The notes beneath the pieces were generated by a model. That model was not told the DNA's origin. It saw only the letters and a list, made by a program, of their open reading frames with translations, and searched no databases. Positions 25,849 to 33,375 of a stretch of DNA of 64,000 nt are shown in pieces (within the stretch, counting starts at the first letter, position 1; each line of letters starts with the position of its first letter). A program made the position numbers and the translations under genes. The DNA comes from Bacillota bacterium (GTDB lineage: Bacteria; Bacillota; UBA4882; UBA8346), in the NCBI GenBank assembly GCA_023392595.1, contig JAEVYU010000005.1, forward strand, positions 102,399-166,398, given 5' to 3'.

Positions 25849-27541
25849 AGCGCAATGCCGGGACTGCTATAAGTGTATCCGGTATTGCCCGGTAAAGGCC
25901 ATCGGCCTCAATGATGGTCAAGCCTGGGTTGATAAAGAAAAGTGCATTTTATGCGGTCGTTGTATCGGCGCGTGTCCCCAAAAGGCCAAAAGCATGGTTT
26001 CGAACCTAGCGGGACTTGAGAGTTTTTTAGCAAACGGAGATTCTATCGTTTTCTCAGTAGCTCCATCATATCTGGCGGGCACAACTTTGTCATCCCCGTG
26101 GAAATTGGTAGCAGCTCTAAAAAGATTAGGAAAGGTAAGTTTTGAGGAAACGGCATTGGGGGCGGAACTTATCGCTAAAGAGTATGGCCGGATTTGTCAC
26201 GAAGGCAAGAGGGGAACGATAATTTCCAGTTGCTGTCCGGTGGTAGTCAATGTCGTTGAAAAATATCACCCGGCATTAATTTCTAATTTATCAGGGTTAA
26301 TATCACCTATGATTGCCCATGGGATGGCAATTAAAGACGAACGGGGCCGGAGTACAAAAGTAATATTTATCGGTCCCTGTTTTGCAAAGAAAGCAGAGCC
26401 GGATTGGAACAGTCCCGAAAATCCAATTGATGCAGTACTAACTTTCGAGGAGTTGGTGCCGTGGCTCCGGGAAAAAGGAATTGAACCGGAATATTTGCCG
26501 GATGAGTTACCGGACCTTGCCTCCAATTTGGCGGCGATTTTTCCATTAAAGCAAGGGATTCTTAAGACAGCCGGCATCCGGGATGGGCTGGAGTCGGAAA
26601 TTGTTTCAGTTTCGGGAATTGAAGAATGCCTGGATGCTTTCAATGATTTGGAAAAGGGTTTGATTGCGCCGAAATTTATTGAAGCCCTGGCCTGCAAAGG
26701 GGGATGTATCGGAGGACCGGCTATAGGGAATAGTTTGGGAATTCAAGCCCGGCGGCAACGCCTGTTTGATTTTTCTCAAACCCGAAGAAAACAGGGGGAA
26801 TCACTTAAGGTTAACAACAACGGGCTCGTGAAAAATTATTTTCCAATTATCCCAAAAGCCACCATGCCAAGTGAATCCGAAATCCGTGAAGTCTTGAAAC
26901 TTACTGGGAAAAATGGCCCCGAGGATGAGACCAATTGTGGAGGGTGCGGTTATTCCAGCTGCCGTGATAAAGCCATCGCAGTAATCCAGGGAATGGCTGA
27001 ACCGGAAATGTGTATTCCATATATGAAAGAAAAAGCCGAATCCTTTTCAAATACGGTTATTGATACTACTTTTAACGCGGTGATTATAGTGAACAAGGAG
27101 ATGATCATTCAGGAATTTAATCCGGCTGCCTATCGAATGTTCAACCGGAGAAACATTTCTCCAAAAGGGGAACACTTGAGTGCTTTTATTGACCCGAGCG
27201 ACTTTGTTAAGGTATGGAAGGCTCAAGACTTTCTAGTCGACCATCTGAAATCATATGAACAGTATGAACTGGTAACCCGGCAAATTATTTATCCCTTGCC
27301 CAAATATGGAATTGTAATCGGTATCATTACGGATATTACGGTTGAGGAAGAACGAAAGAAAAAGCATGATAATATGCGCCAGGAAGCGTTGACTAGGGCT
27401 TCCCGGGTAATCCGGGAACAAATGCGGGTTGTGCAGAATGTAGCCGGGCTATTGGGAGAGAGTACCGCCGAAACCAAGGCTACGCTCTTGGAATTGATCG
27501 CCATCATGGATGAAAGTGAGGCTTCCAGTGATGAAATTTGA
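25826..27541 (+). CDS. PAS-containing [FeFe]-hydrogenase, sensory type (HydS2)
   Basis: 571 residues, paralog of the protein at 4144 with the same architecture: two-cluster ferredoxin (CRDCYKCIRYCP, CILCGRCIGACP), H-cluster domain (SSCCPVVVN, GPCFAKKAE, LACKGGC), [4Fe-4S] domain (NCGGCGYSSC), PAS domain, and C-terminal helix (VAGLLGESTAET). Here both ferredoxin motifs have all four cysteines, unlike HydS1. The H-cluster cysteines are complete, including the Cys used for proton transfer in catalytic hydrogenases. It overlaps the phosphatase gene by 11 bp. A sensory role is inferred from architecture and partner. Confidence 0.88.
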   Translation: MNTITTSKAQCRDCYKCIRYCPVKAIGLNDGQAWVDKEKCILCGRCIGACPQKAKSMVSNLAGLESFLANGDSIVFSVAPSYLAGTTLSSPWKLVAALKRLGKVSFEETALGAELIAKEYGRICHEGKRGTIISSCCPVVVNVVEKYHPALISNLSGLISPMIAHGMAIKDERGRSTKVIFIGPCFAKKAEPDWNSPENPIDAVLTFEELVPWLREKGIEPEYLPDELPDLASNLAAIFPLKQGILKTAGIRDGLESEIVSVSGIEECLDAFNDLEKGLIAPKFIEALACKGGCIGGPAIGNSLGIQARRQRLFDFSQTRRKQGESLKVNNNGLVKNYFPIIPKATMPSESEIREVLKLTGKNGPEDETNCGGCGYSSCRDKAIAVIQGMAEPEMCIPYMKEKAESFSNTVIDTTFNAVIIVNKEMIIQEFNPAAYRMFNRRNISPKGEHLSAFIDPSDFVKVWKAQDFLVDHLKSYEQYELVTRQIIYPLPKYGIVIGIITDITVEEERKKKHDNMRQEALTRASRVIREQMRVVQNVAGLLGESTAETKATLLELIAIMDESEASSDEI

Positions 27542-28676
27542 TGTCGGAATTTCCGGGATTGCGAAATATCATGAGGAAGTAACTGGAGACACCCCTGAAG
27601 TGATTAAGGCAAAAGATTCAATCACCATAATACTCTCGGATGGTTTGGGCAGCGGTATTAAAGCAAGTATCTTGTCTATTCTGACGACAAAAATAGCAGC
27701 CGGTTTGATACGGCGTAACATTGGGCTGGAACAGGTTTTTGCCACAATAGCCGATACTTTGCCAACTTGTAAGGTCCGGAACTTGGCTTACGCAACTTTA
27801 TCGATCTTGAAAATTCAGGATAATGGTCGGGCTCACTTGATTGAGTATGATAATCCCGGTCTCATTGTCTTACGGGATGGCGAATTTCTCGGAATAGAAC
27901 GCCGGAAAAGAAATATCGCCGGTAAAGATGTGAATGAAGCTTATTTTGAGGTTGGGATTGGGGATATGCTATTACTCAACAGTGATGGAGTCATTAATGC
28001 CGGTGTCGGCGGTATTTATAAACTGGGCCTGGGCGAGGCGGGTTTGATTGATAATTTAAAATCAAGATCCTTACTTGGAGAAGAAGTGGAGGTCATTGCC
28101 AGTAAAATAGCAGAGCTGGCTGAATGCTGCTATCTTTGCAAACCTTGCGATGATTCAACCGCGATTGTGATCAAAGCCCGACCTAAAAAAAATGCTTTGG
28201 TATTTACCGGGCCTCCCAGAGACAAAAATCAAGATTCTGCCATTGTGCAAAGATTCTTGGCTAGCGATAGCCTCAAGATTATTTGTGGGGGCGCCTCGGG
28301 AAATTTGGTGGCACGAGTGACCGGGAAAAAGCTGCAAACTAGTTTGCAATATGAAGATCCAAGCGTACCCCCAATCGCCACTATCGAAGGTGTAGATTTG
28401 GTGACCGAGGGGGTCTTGACCTTAAACAAGTGCTTGGAAAAGCTTGAGGATTATCGAATCACGAGTCAAATCGCTAAAGGTTCCGATGGAGCAACCCTTC
28501 TCGCTAAAGAATTATTGAAAGCGGATGAAATCGCTTTTCTGATGGGCACGGCATTTAATCCGGCTCATGAAGAAATTATGCGGTCTTTGCAATTAAAGAG
28601 CCGTTTTGAAGCGATACAAAACATTGAGAACATCCTTTCGGAGTTGGGAAAAGAAACATTTTTGGAGATTTTTTAG
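27531..28676 (+). CDS. SpoIIE-type serine phosphatase paired with HydS2
   Basis: 381 residues, paralog of the protein at 5868. The PPM motifs are present (LSDGLGSG, LNSDGVINAG, CDDSTAIV). The C-terminal ~165-residue unit is conserved too (GPPRDKNQD, ICGGASGNLVAR, GVDLVTEG, GTAFNPAHEE). ATG 27531 lies in the hydS2 end and is preceded by GTGAGGC-type sequence; an upstream in-frame GTG-like start at 27510 is less likely. Its Ser-phosphoprotein target is not in the window. The conserved pairing of hydrogenase and phosphatase suggests direct contact. Confidence 0.87.
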   Translation: MKFDVGISGIAKYHEEVTGDTPEVIKAKDSITIILSDGLGSGIKASILSILTTKIAAGLIRRNIGLEQVFATIADTLPTCKVRNLAYATLSILKIQDNGRAHLIEYDNPGLIVLRDGEFLGIERRKRNIAGKDVNEAYFEVGIGDMLLLNSDGVINAGVGGIYKLGLGEAGLIDNLKSRSLLGEEVEVIASKIAELAECCYLCKPCDDSTAIVIKARPKKNALVFTGPPRDKNQDSAIVQRFLASDSLKIICGGASGNLVARVTGKKLQTSLQYEDPSVPPIATIEGVDLVTEGVLTLNKCLEKLEDYRITSQIAKGSDGATLLAKELLKADEIAFLMGTAFNPAHEEIMRSLQLKSRFEAIQNIENILSELGKETFLEIF

Positions 28677-28828
28677 ACGGATCGTTGCCATTTACAGAAA
28701 CTAACGAGAGTCCCGCCTAAGGATTATCATTGGCTTGTAAAAAGCTATTGAATAAGTTGGCCATCGGGCTTATAGTAATAAGGAATTCGTCAAGAAGTTT
28801 TATTTTGGATTAAAGGAGTTGTAAAAAA

Positions 28829-29518
28829 GTGGATGACGATTCAATTCTTTTTTCGAAAAGGACAGGGCGGGAAGGGGTAAAAGAAGGAATTCCCTATGCC
28901 ACTATTAAACGGTTGCCTGTTTATCACCGTTTTCTTACCGATTTGGCTAACAAAGAAGTTGAAAGAGTATCTTCGAGAGAACTTGCGGTTAAAATGGGAA
29001 TAAACCCATCCCAGTTGCGGCAGGATTTAAGTTATTTCGGATCTTTCGGCCAACAAGGATACGGTTACCGGGTGAATGCCCTATTGCATGAAATCGGCAA
29101 GATTCTTGGGTTAAATCAACAATTGAAGATGGTATTGCTCGGGGCCGGAAATTTAGGGACGGCACTGGCAAACTATGAGAGTTTTAGCCGCCGGGGGTTT
29201 ATCATCACGGCAATATTTGATACCAATCCGGAGATTATCGGGAATAATCTCAGCGGTATTTTCATTCAAAATATTAAAGAACTTCGCGCCTATCTGCATT
29301 CTCACCCGGTTGATGTCGGGATCATAACCACCCCTGCACAGTTTGCCCAGGATATGGCAAACCTGTTAATCGAGGAAGGGGTCAAAGGTATCTGGAACTT
29401 TGCTCCGGTGAGCCTGAAAATTCCGGAAGGGATTATCCTGGAAAATGTTCATATTAGCGAGAGCCTTTTGTTATTATCTTTTAAACTGCAACAATTAAAG
29501 AAGCCGGAACTCAACTAG
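28829..29518 (+). CDS. rex: Redox-sensing repressor Rex (copy 2)
   Basis: 229 residues. The winged helix has the canonical recognition region (QLRQDLSYFGSFGQQGYGY) and the Rossmann domain has GAGNLGTALANY and IFDTNPEIIG. It conforms to the Rex consensus more closely than copy 1. GTG start with AAAGGAG 10 nt upstream; a 15-residue N-terminal extension precedes the family core. It follows the HydS2-phosphatase operon and probably controls the TTGTTA-type operators of cluster 2, by proximity and recognition-helix difference. Confidence 0.93.
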   Translation: MDDDSILFSKRTGREGVKEGIPYATIKRLPVYHRFLTDLANKEVERVSSRELAVKMGINPSQLRQDLSYFGSFGQQGYGYRVNALLHEIGKILGLNQQLKMVLLGAGNLGTALANYESFSRRGFIITAIFDTNPEIIGNNLSGIFIQNIKELRAYLHSHPVDVGIITTPAQFAQDMANLLIEEGVKGIWNFAPVSLKIPEGIILENVHISESLLLLSFKLQQLKKPELN

Positions 29519-29597
29519 GCGGAGAGTCCAGCTTCCTACAATGGTTTGTTCAACTACTGGCCAGCAGACTTTTTTTAGTAAGGTCTGCCCTGGAGAA

Positions 29598-30065
29598 TTA
29601 ACCGCTGACTTTGGCGACAGGTAAGGGCGCCCATGTCTGTTGAATAAATTCATACCGGGGATCATCCGATAAGCGCCGTTCACCCTGTAGGTGTTGATAA
29701 GCTTCAACATCTTGGGTACATTCCATACATCCGAGATAGGTACCGTCATAATCCCGTAAAGCAATCATTTCAACCATAATTTTGTGGTTTTTTCTGGTGA
29801 TATCCGACTTGATATCAAACCAAAAACTTGCCTTATCCCGGAGCCCTTGTTTCATTTCCTGAATGACTTGTTCAGCTTTTGCGCTACTGTCGGCTGGATG
29901 GAAAAGGCGGAAATCAGTTCCCATGGCAGACAGCGGACGCTTGAATAACCGAGTTTCATGTTTATTCCAACCGATAATTTCATCATTCGCATCAATTATT
30001 AAGATCTCGACCGGCAAATTTTCATACATTGCACGCACCATCCGGTCATTCATTCCATCAAGCAT
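29598..30065 (-). CDS. PAS-domain protein (DUF438 C-terminal type)
   Basis: 155 residues, a single PAS fold (VEILIIDANDEIIGWNKHE to YDGTYLGCMECTQDVEAYQ) followed by a QGERRLSDD-type tail that resembles the C-terminal PAS of DUF438 proteins. No output domain, kinase or DNA-binding domain is present. GGGGAGGTG precedes the ATG. Its promoter is a near copy of the hydCBA2 promoter and carries a Rex operator, so it is expressed with the hydrogenases; a redox or haem sensor that pairs with another protein is possible but not shown. Confidence 0.85.
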   Translation of the reverse strand: MLDGMNDRMVRAMYENLPVEILIIDANDEIIGWNKHETRLFKRPLSAMGTDFRLFHPADSSAKAEQVIQEMKQGLRDKASFWFDIKSDITRKNHKIMVEMIALRDYDGTYLGCMECTQDVEAYQHLQGERRLSDDPRYEFIQQTWAPLPVAKVSG

Positions 30066-30098
30066 GGAAGCACCTCCCCGATTTTTTATCTACATTCT

Positions 30099-30126
30099 AT
30101 TTTAAACTTTGTCATATAAATAACAA
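30099..30126 (-). promoter_or_regulatory. Rex-controlled promoter of the PAS gene
   Basis: Minus strand TTGTTA, 16 bp, TAAAAT, with Rex-like operator TTGTCATATAAATAACAA at 30109-30126. About 65 bp (to 30175) matches the region 17145-17215 nearly base for base in opposite orientation. Confidence 0.75.
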
Positions 30127-30419
30127 TCTTTGTTATTTTAATTTGCAAATATTCCGGAATGAAATGCCTTTTGTGGGAGATAAACTGCATCAGGCTTTAG
30201 TCTGGCATTTTTAAAAATATAAAAATTTTACTGCAAGGAATGGGGTTAAGAAACTCGAAATAAATAAACAAATTATTTGGGTTATCGAATTACTGAAAAT
30301 TATGGACATATGTTTGGCATGGATATGAGTGTCAGTATGCGTAAGAAATCGGTTCATAGATTTTTATTTTGGTAGCGATTCATAGTCCATTACATGAAGA
30401 AGGCTGAAGAGGTCAGAGA
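30127..30419. other. Intergenic region
   Basis: The left 50 bp is the duplicated promoter upstream sequence described at 30099. The rest is AT-rich with no gene, repeat or terminator that I can support. Confidence 0.5.
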
Positions 30420-31121
30420 ATGACAACCAATGAGCAAATTGCCAGGGATTTAGACACTTTATATACCACGATTCATAGCGAAGGAGTCAAGGCCCTCAGA
30501 GATGGAAAGGAAAGCCTTGATCATTACTTGCAAAATGTAGAACGGGATAGCAGGAGGGGTTTGACTTTATTAGTCAATCTGAACGGACTTCTGTCGGAAA
30601 ATTATGGGTTACTGGTGAAAGAAATGAAAGGGGTTGAACCCAGGCAGTACTATTATCCGGAAACTGATTTGCATGTGACTGTTCTCACTCTGATAAGCGC
30701 CGGCACTCATTTTCACAGTGATGAAGTCATCAATGATAAGATTATGCAAATCATCAATTTTGCAACCCTTAATGTCAAACCGTTTGAGATTGAGTTTCGG
30801 GGGATTATCTTAAGTAATGGCGCGATTATCATCAAAGGTTATTACAAAGAAGGCCTTCATGAGTTGCGCGATAACATTAGGAGATTTGCAACCCAGTATG
30901 GATTTAAGCCGAAAGAACGCTATCAAAGTATATCAGCTCACGTTACTTTCGGACGATTCGTGTCGAAATTAGAAAACCGCAATAAATTCTTGCAGAAAAT
31001 AGAAACTTATCAAGACTTTAAAATCGGAGTCGTTCAGGTCGATCAGATGGAACTTGTTATTCACGATTGGTATAATAGCCGCAAAAATGTGCTTCAAAAA
31101 TTTCATTTGGAACATTCATGA
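30420..31121 (+). CDS. 2H phosphoesterase superfamily protein
   Basis: 233 residues. Two HxT motifs, HVTVLTL and HVTFGRF, roughly 100 residues apart, define the 2H phosphoesterase fold (2'-5' RNA ligase, cyclic phosphodiesterase and relatives). The catalytic pair is intact. The N-terminal ~75 residues are extra and helical. Substrate could be a cyclic nucleotide or 2',3'-cyclic phosphate on RNA; the sequence does not decide. AGAGGT precedes the ATG. Convergent with the next gene with a 6-bp gap. Confidence 0.8.
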   Translation: MTTNEQIARDLDTLYTTIHSEGVKALRDGKESLDHYLQNVERDSRRGLTLLVNLNGLLSENYGLLVKEMKGVEPRQYYYPETDLHVTVLTLISAGTHFHSDEVINDKIMQIINFATLNVKPFEIEFRGIILSNGAIIIKGYYKEGLHELRDNIRRFATQYGFKPKERYQSISAHVTFGRFVSKLENRNKFLQKIETYQDFKIGVVQVDQMELVIHDWYNSRKNVLQKFHLEHS

Positions 31122-31127
31122 TTCTAA

Positions 31128-31484
31128 TTATAAATTATCCAGGGTAAGCGGGATTGGGAAATCATCAGGGATTTTATTCACCGTATAGTGAAGGGCAACC
31201 GGATCGGGAATCAGTCCGAATTGGGTATCCTCTGGATAGCTTACGGATAAATGAGGCATATAACCGGCAAAAGCACAAACGGATTGCATATCGATCCAAT
31301 AGGAAACCAGGAAAAAATGTTCCCAGTTACCTTGGGGTTGACTGTAGATATATACTCCAAGATTTCCGGGAATCGCTTTGATTTGAACCACCCGGGTTTG
31401 AAGAAGATAAACCCGGTAGGCTCCTGCTTTAGCCTGTGGTACGATGCCATGCCAAGATCGAACGATCAAGAGGGTGACCTCCAT
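31128..31484 (-). CDS. ABM-like (antibiotic biosynthesis monooxygenase fold) protein
   Basis: 118 residues in a ferredoxin-like fold of the ABM type: the LVSYWIDMQSVCAFAGYMPHL segment and SVSYPEDTQFGLIPDPVALH match the central alpha-helix and the YYPED/E-EP--HY end of such proteins. Members include haem-degrading and quinol monooxygenases and also LsrG, but the LsrG His and sequence context are not seen here. Function unknown. The ribosome binding site is weak. Confidence 0.65.
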   Translation of the reverse strand: MEVTLLIVRSWHGIVPQAKAGAYRVYLLQTRVVQIKAIPGNLGVYIYSQPQGNWEHFFLVSYWIDMQSVCAFAGYMPHLSVSYPEDTQFGLIPDPVALHYTVNKIPDDFPIPLTLDNL

Positions 31485-31633
31485 TCAAGTCCAAGTCATT
31501 CTCAATGACTGAAAGTATCATCATAGTATTCCATATCCAATTATACTCCAGATTTAGGTTTCAGATAACCTGCTATTTTAGGTTTTTTAAATATCTTTTC
31601 CCGGAGTTTTTGGTTTTACCTTTGGATTAAGAA

Positions 31634-31662
31634 TTGACATCCATGGCAAAGTTTGTTATAGT
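31634..31662 (+). promoter_or_regulatory. Promoter of the TrpP-ECF operon
   Basis: TTGACA, 17 bp, TATAGT: a near-consensus vegetative promoter. Transcription would start around 31669, just before the GAG/TAG array. Confidence 0.85.
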
Positions 31663-31672
31663 AAAACAAGAA

Positions 31673-31741
31673 TAGAAGTTTTAAAGAGTTTAGCTTAGAT
31701 TAGAGTCATTATAGTTGAGATGAGTGGAGACGAGTGCATAG
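31673..31741 (+). promoter_or_regulatory. TRAP-type (G/T)AG repeat array in the leader
   Basis: Triplets GAG/TAG stand at 31686, 31691, 31696, 31701, then 31712, 31717, 31722, 31727, 31732, each exactly 5 nt from the next within the two blocks, plus TAG at 31673 and 31739. This is 11 triplets with 2-nt spacers within blocks, the form of a site wrapped by the 11-subunit trp RNA-binding attenuation protein (TRAP, MtrB) when tryptophan is bound. A tryptophan-type transporter follows. Confidence 0.72.
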
Positions 31742-31763
31742 GCAGCGTATATTTACGTTTATT

Positions 31764-31794
31764 AAGCCAGGCGCGCGAGTTGCCTGGCTTTTTT
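31764..31794 (+). terminator. Leader terminator with competing antiterminator
   Basis: Terminator: AAGCCAGGC (31764-31772) pairs with GCCTGGCTT (31782-31790), then T run. Antiterminator: AGGCAGC (31740-31746), which overlaps the last TAG of the array, can pair with GTTGCCT (31779-31785) and would block the terminator. TRAP binding to the array would free the terminator. Confidence 0.78.
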
Positions 31795-31866
31795 ATATTG
31801 GTTAAAAGGATGTAAGCCGCGCCCACGTGCGGAGACAATCAATGTAATTTAGAGGAGGTTTTTTTG

Positions 31867-32424
31867 ATGAGCATGAATTTAGAGACGAGAGTAGTGGAAA
31901 AAAAGGGATTGAAAGCTGTAGATGTCGCCATTGTGGCGGTATTATTGGCAGTCGGCGCAGTATTGAGAATTTTCTGTCCGCCGTTGGTTGTCGGAATTAC
32001 CCCCAACTTTGTAATTGGCATGTATTGTTTGGCGATTTTGCTTTTGCGTCCTAAATTACCGGCAGTTATCGGCATTGGTTTGGTCGCCGCGGCGGTTTGC
32101 CAGTTGACCACCAAATCGGCGATTCCGTTCTTGAATTTTGTGAGTGAACCTTTAGGGGCGATTGCAGTTTACCTACTTGCTTTTATCAATGTCGATTTTG
32201 GGGTCGTGAAATATATCCGGGTCTTTATTATTTCGTTTCTCGGGACAGCAGTCAGCGGTTTTACCTATGCCGGAATTATGGTTCAAGTTCTCACGGCAAG
32301 CGGCAAAAATGCCCCGGCATTTGCCGCCTTATCGGTGGTTGTTTTGGTTACCGCTTTATTCAACGCCATCCTGGCAAGTATTTTATATGTTCCTTTGAAA
32401 ACCGCTTTATCAAAAAATCGTTAA
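31867..32424 (+). CDS. trpP: TrpP-like ECF transporter S component (tryptophan)
   Basis: 185 residues, six predicted membrane segments, in the ECF S-component form: GLKAVDVAIVAVLLAVGAVLR, then ITPNFVIGMYCLAILLLRPK. It would bind the substrate, here probably tryptophan, in the membrane and hand it to the A/T module. The call rests on resemblance to TrpP, the TRAP-type leader and the adjoining module genes. ATG 31867 has GAGGAGG 8 nt upstream; a TTG at 31864 is the alternative. Confidence 0.75.
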   Translation: MSMNLETRVVEKKGLKAVDVAIVAVLLAVGAVLRIFCPPLVVGITPNFVIGMYCLAILLLRPKLPAVIGIGLVAAAVCQLTTKSAIPFLNFVSEPLGAIAVYLLAFINVDFGVVKYIRVFIISFLGTAVSGFTYAGIMVQVLTASGKNAPAFAALSVVVLVTALFNAILASILYVPLKTALSKNR

Positions 32425-32481
32425 CAGAGCCATTGATTAGTTTTTAAGTTGCCCATCTAAATACGATAAAAGGAAGCCAGC

Positions 32482-33375
32482 ATGGACCCAGTCATTGCCA
32501 TTGAACATCTAACTTTTCAATATCCTTCATCCGCCCAGGATTCAAAAGCGGCTGAAGTAAAGGATGCCGCCTTAAACGATATTTCCTTATCGGTTCAGGC
32601 CGGAGAATTTATCGGGATTACCGGACCGGCCGGAGCCGGCAAATCGACATTGGTATTAACCATCAATGGTATTATTCCGCATTTTCAATCCGGAACCTTT
32701 CAAGGCAGGGTGTTGATCAATGGTCATGATACGTTTGAAACTTCCTGTTCGGAGATTTCCCGGCAGGTTGGTAGCGTCTTTCAGGACCCCGAAGCGCAAT
32801 TGGTCGCTCCCACCGTCGAGGATGAAATCGCTTTTGGCTTGGAAAACTTCGGCTTTGAACCGGAAATCATTGAAAATCGGATTCGAGAGTCATTGCAATT
32901 CATCGGGATCTCTCACTTGCGGAACCGTTCAACCTCGGAACTTTCAGGGGGGCAAAAACAAAGAGTTTCAATAGCTGCGGCAATCGCTCTACGCCCGGGA
33001 ATCCTTATCCTGGATGAACCCACCTCGGAACTGGATCCAATCGGAACCATGGAAGTTTTTGAGGTTTTAAAAAAACTCAATCAAGATTTTGGGTTAACGA
33101 TTCTTGTGGTGGAACAGAAAATCAACATCTTGATGGAATATATCCAACGTTTATTGATAATGAACCGGGGCAGCTTGCTTGTTGACAAGACCCCCCGGGA
33201 AATCATAGCCAGGCCTGAAACCCTTCAATCGGTGGGCTTACGGGTTCCACCCGTAAGTGAATTGGCTTTTTTATTGCAAAAGGAAGCCCGGTATGTTGGG
33301 GAATTGCCGCTTACGGTAGATGAGGCTTACCTAGGTCTACAAAAAAGTTTAAACCGAAGTGGAGAGAAAAAATGA
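32482..33375 (+). CDS. ECF transporter ATPase (EcfA1-type)
   Basis: 297 residues. Walker A is GPAGAGKST, signature LSGGQKQRV, Walker B LILDEPTSELDP. The PEAQLVAPTVEDEIAFG segment with Q-loop is typical of energy-coupling-factor ATPases. It pairs with the next ATPase to form an asymmetric A1A2 dimer that drives S-component toppling. Its stop overlaps the next start (ATGA). AAGGAAG precedes the ATG. Confidence 0.92.
   Translation: MDPVIAIEHLTFQYPSSAQDSKAAEVKDAALNDISLSVQAGEFIGITGPAGAGKSTLVLTINGIIPHFQSGTFQGRVLINGHDTFETSCSEISRQVGSVFQDPEAQLVAPTVEDEIAFGLENFGFEPEIIENRIRESLQFIGISHLRNRSTSELSGGQKQRVSIAAAIALRPGILILDEPTSELDPIGTMEVFEVLKKLNQDFGLTILVVEQKINILMEYIQRLLIMNRGSLLVDKTPREIIARPETLQSVGLRVPPVSELAFLLQKEARYVGELPLTVDEAYLGLQKSLNRSGEKK

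Noticed and set aside
31128..31484. Calling the ABM-like protein LsrG
   Set aside because: It is 5 kb from the lsr genes, in another orientation, and lacks LsrG-specific motifs.
31665..31866. T-box or other known riboswitch in the TrpP leader
   Set aside because: No T-box AGGGTGG-type motif or other recognisable aptamer; the GAG/TAG register and the competing hairpins fit TRAP.
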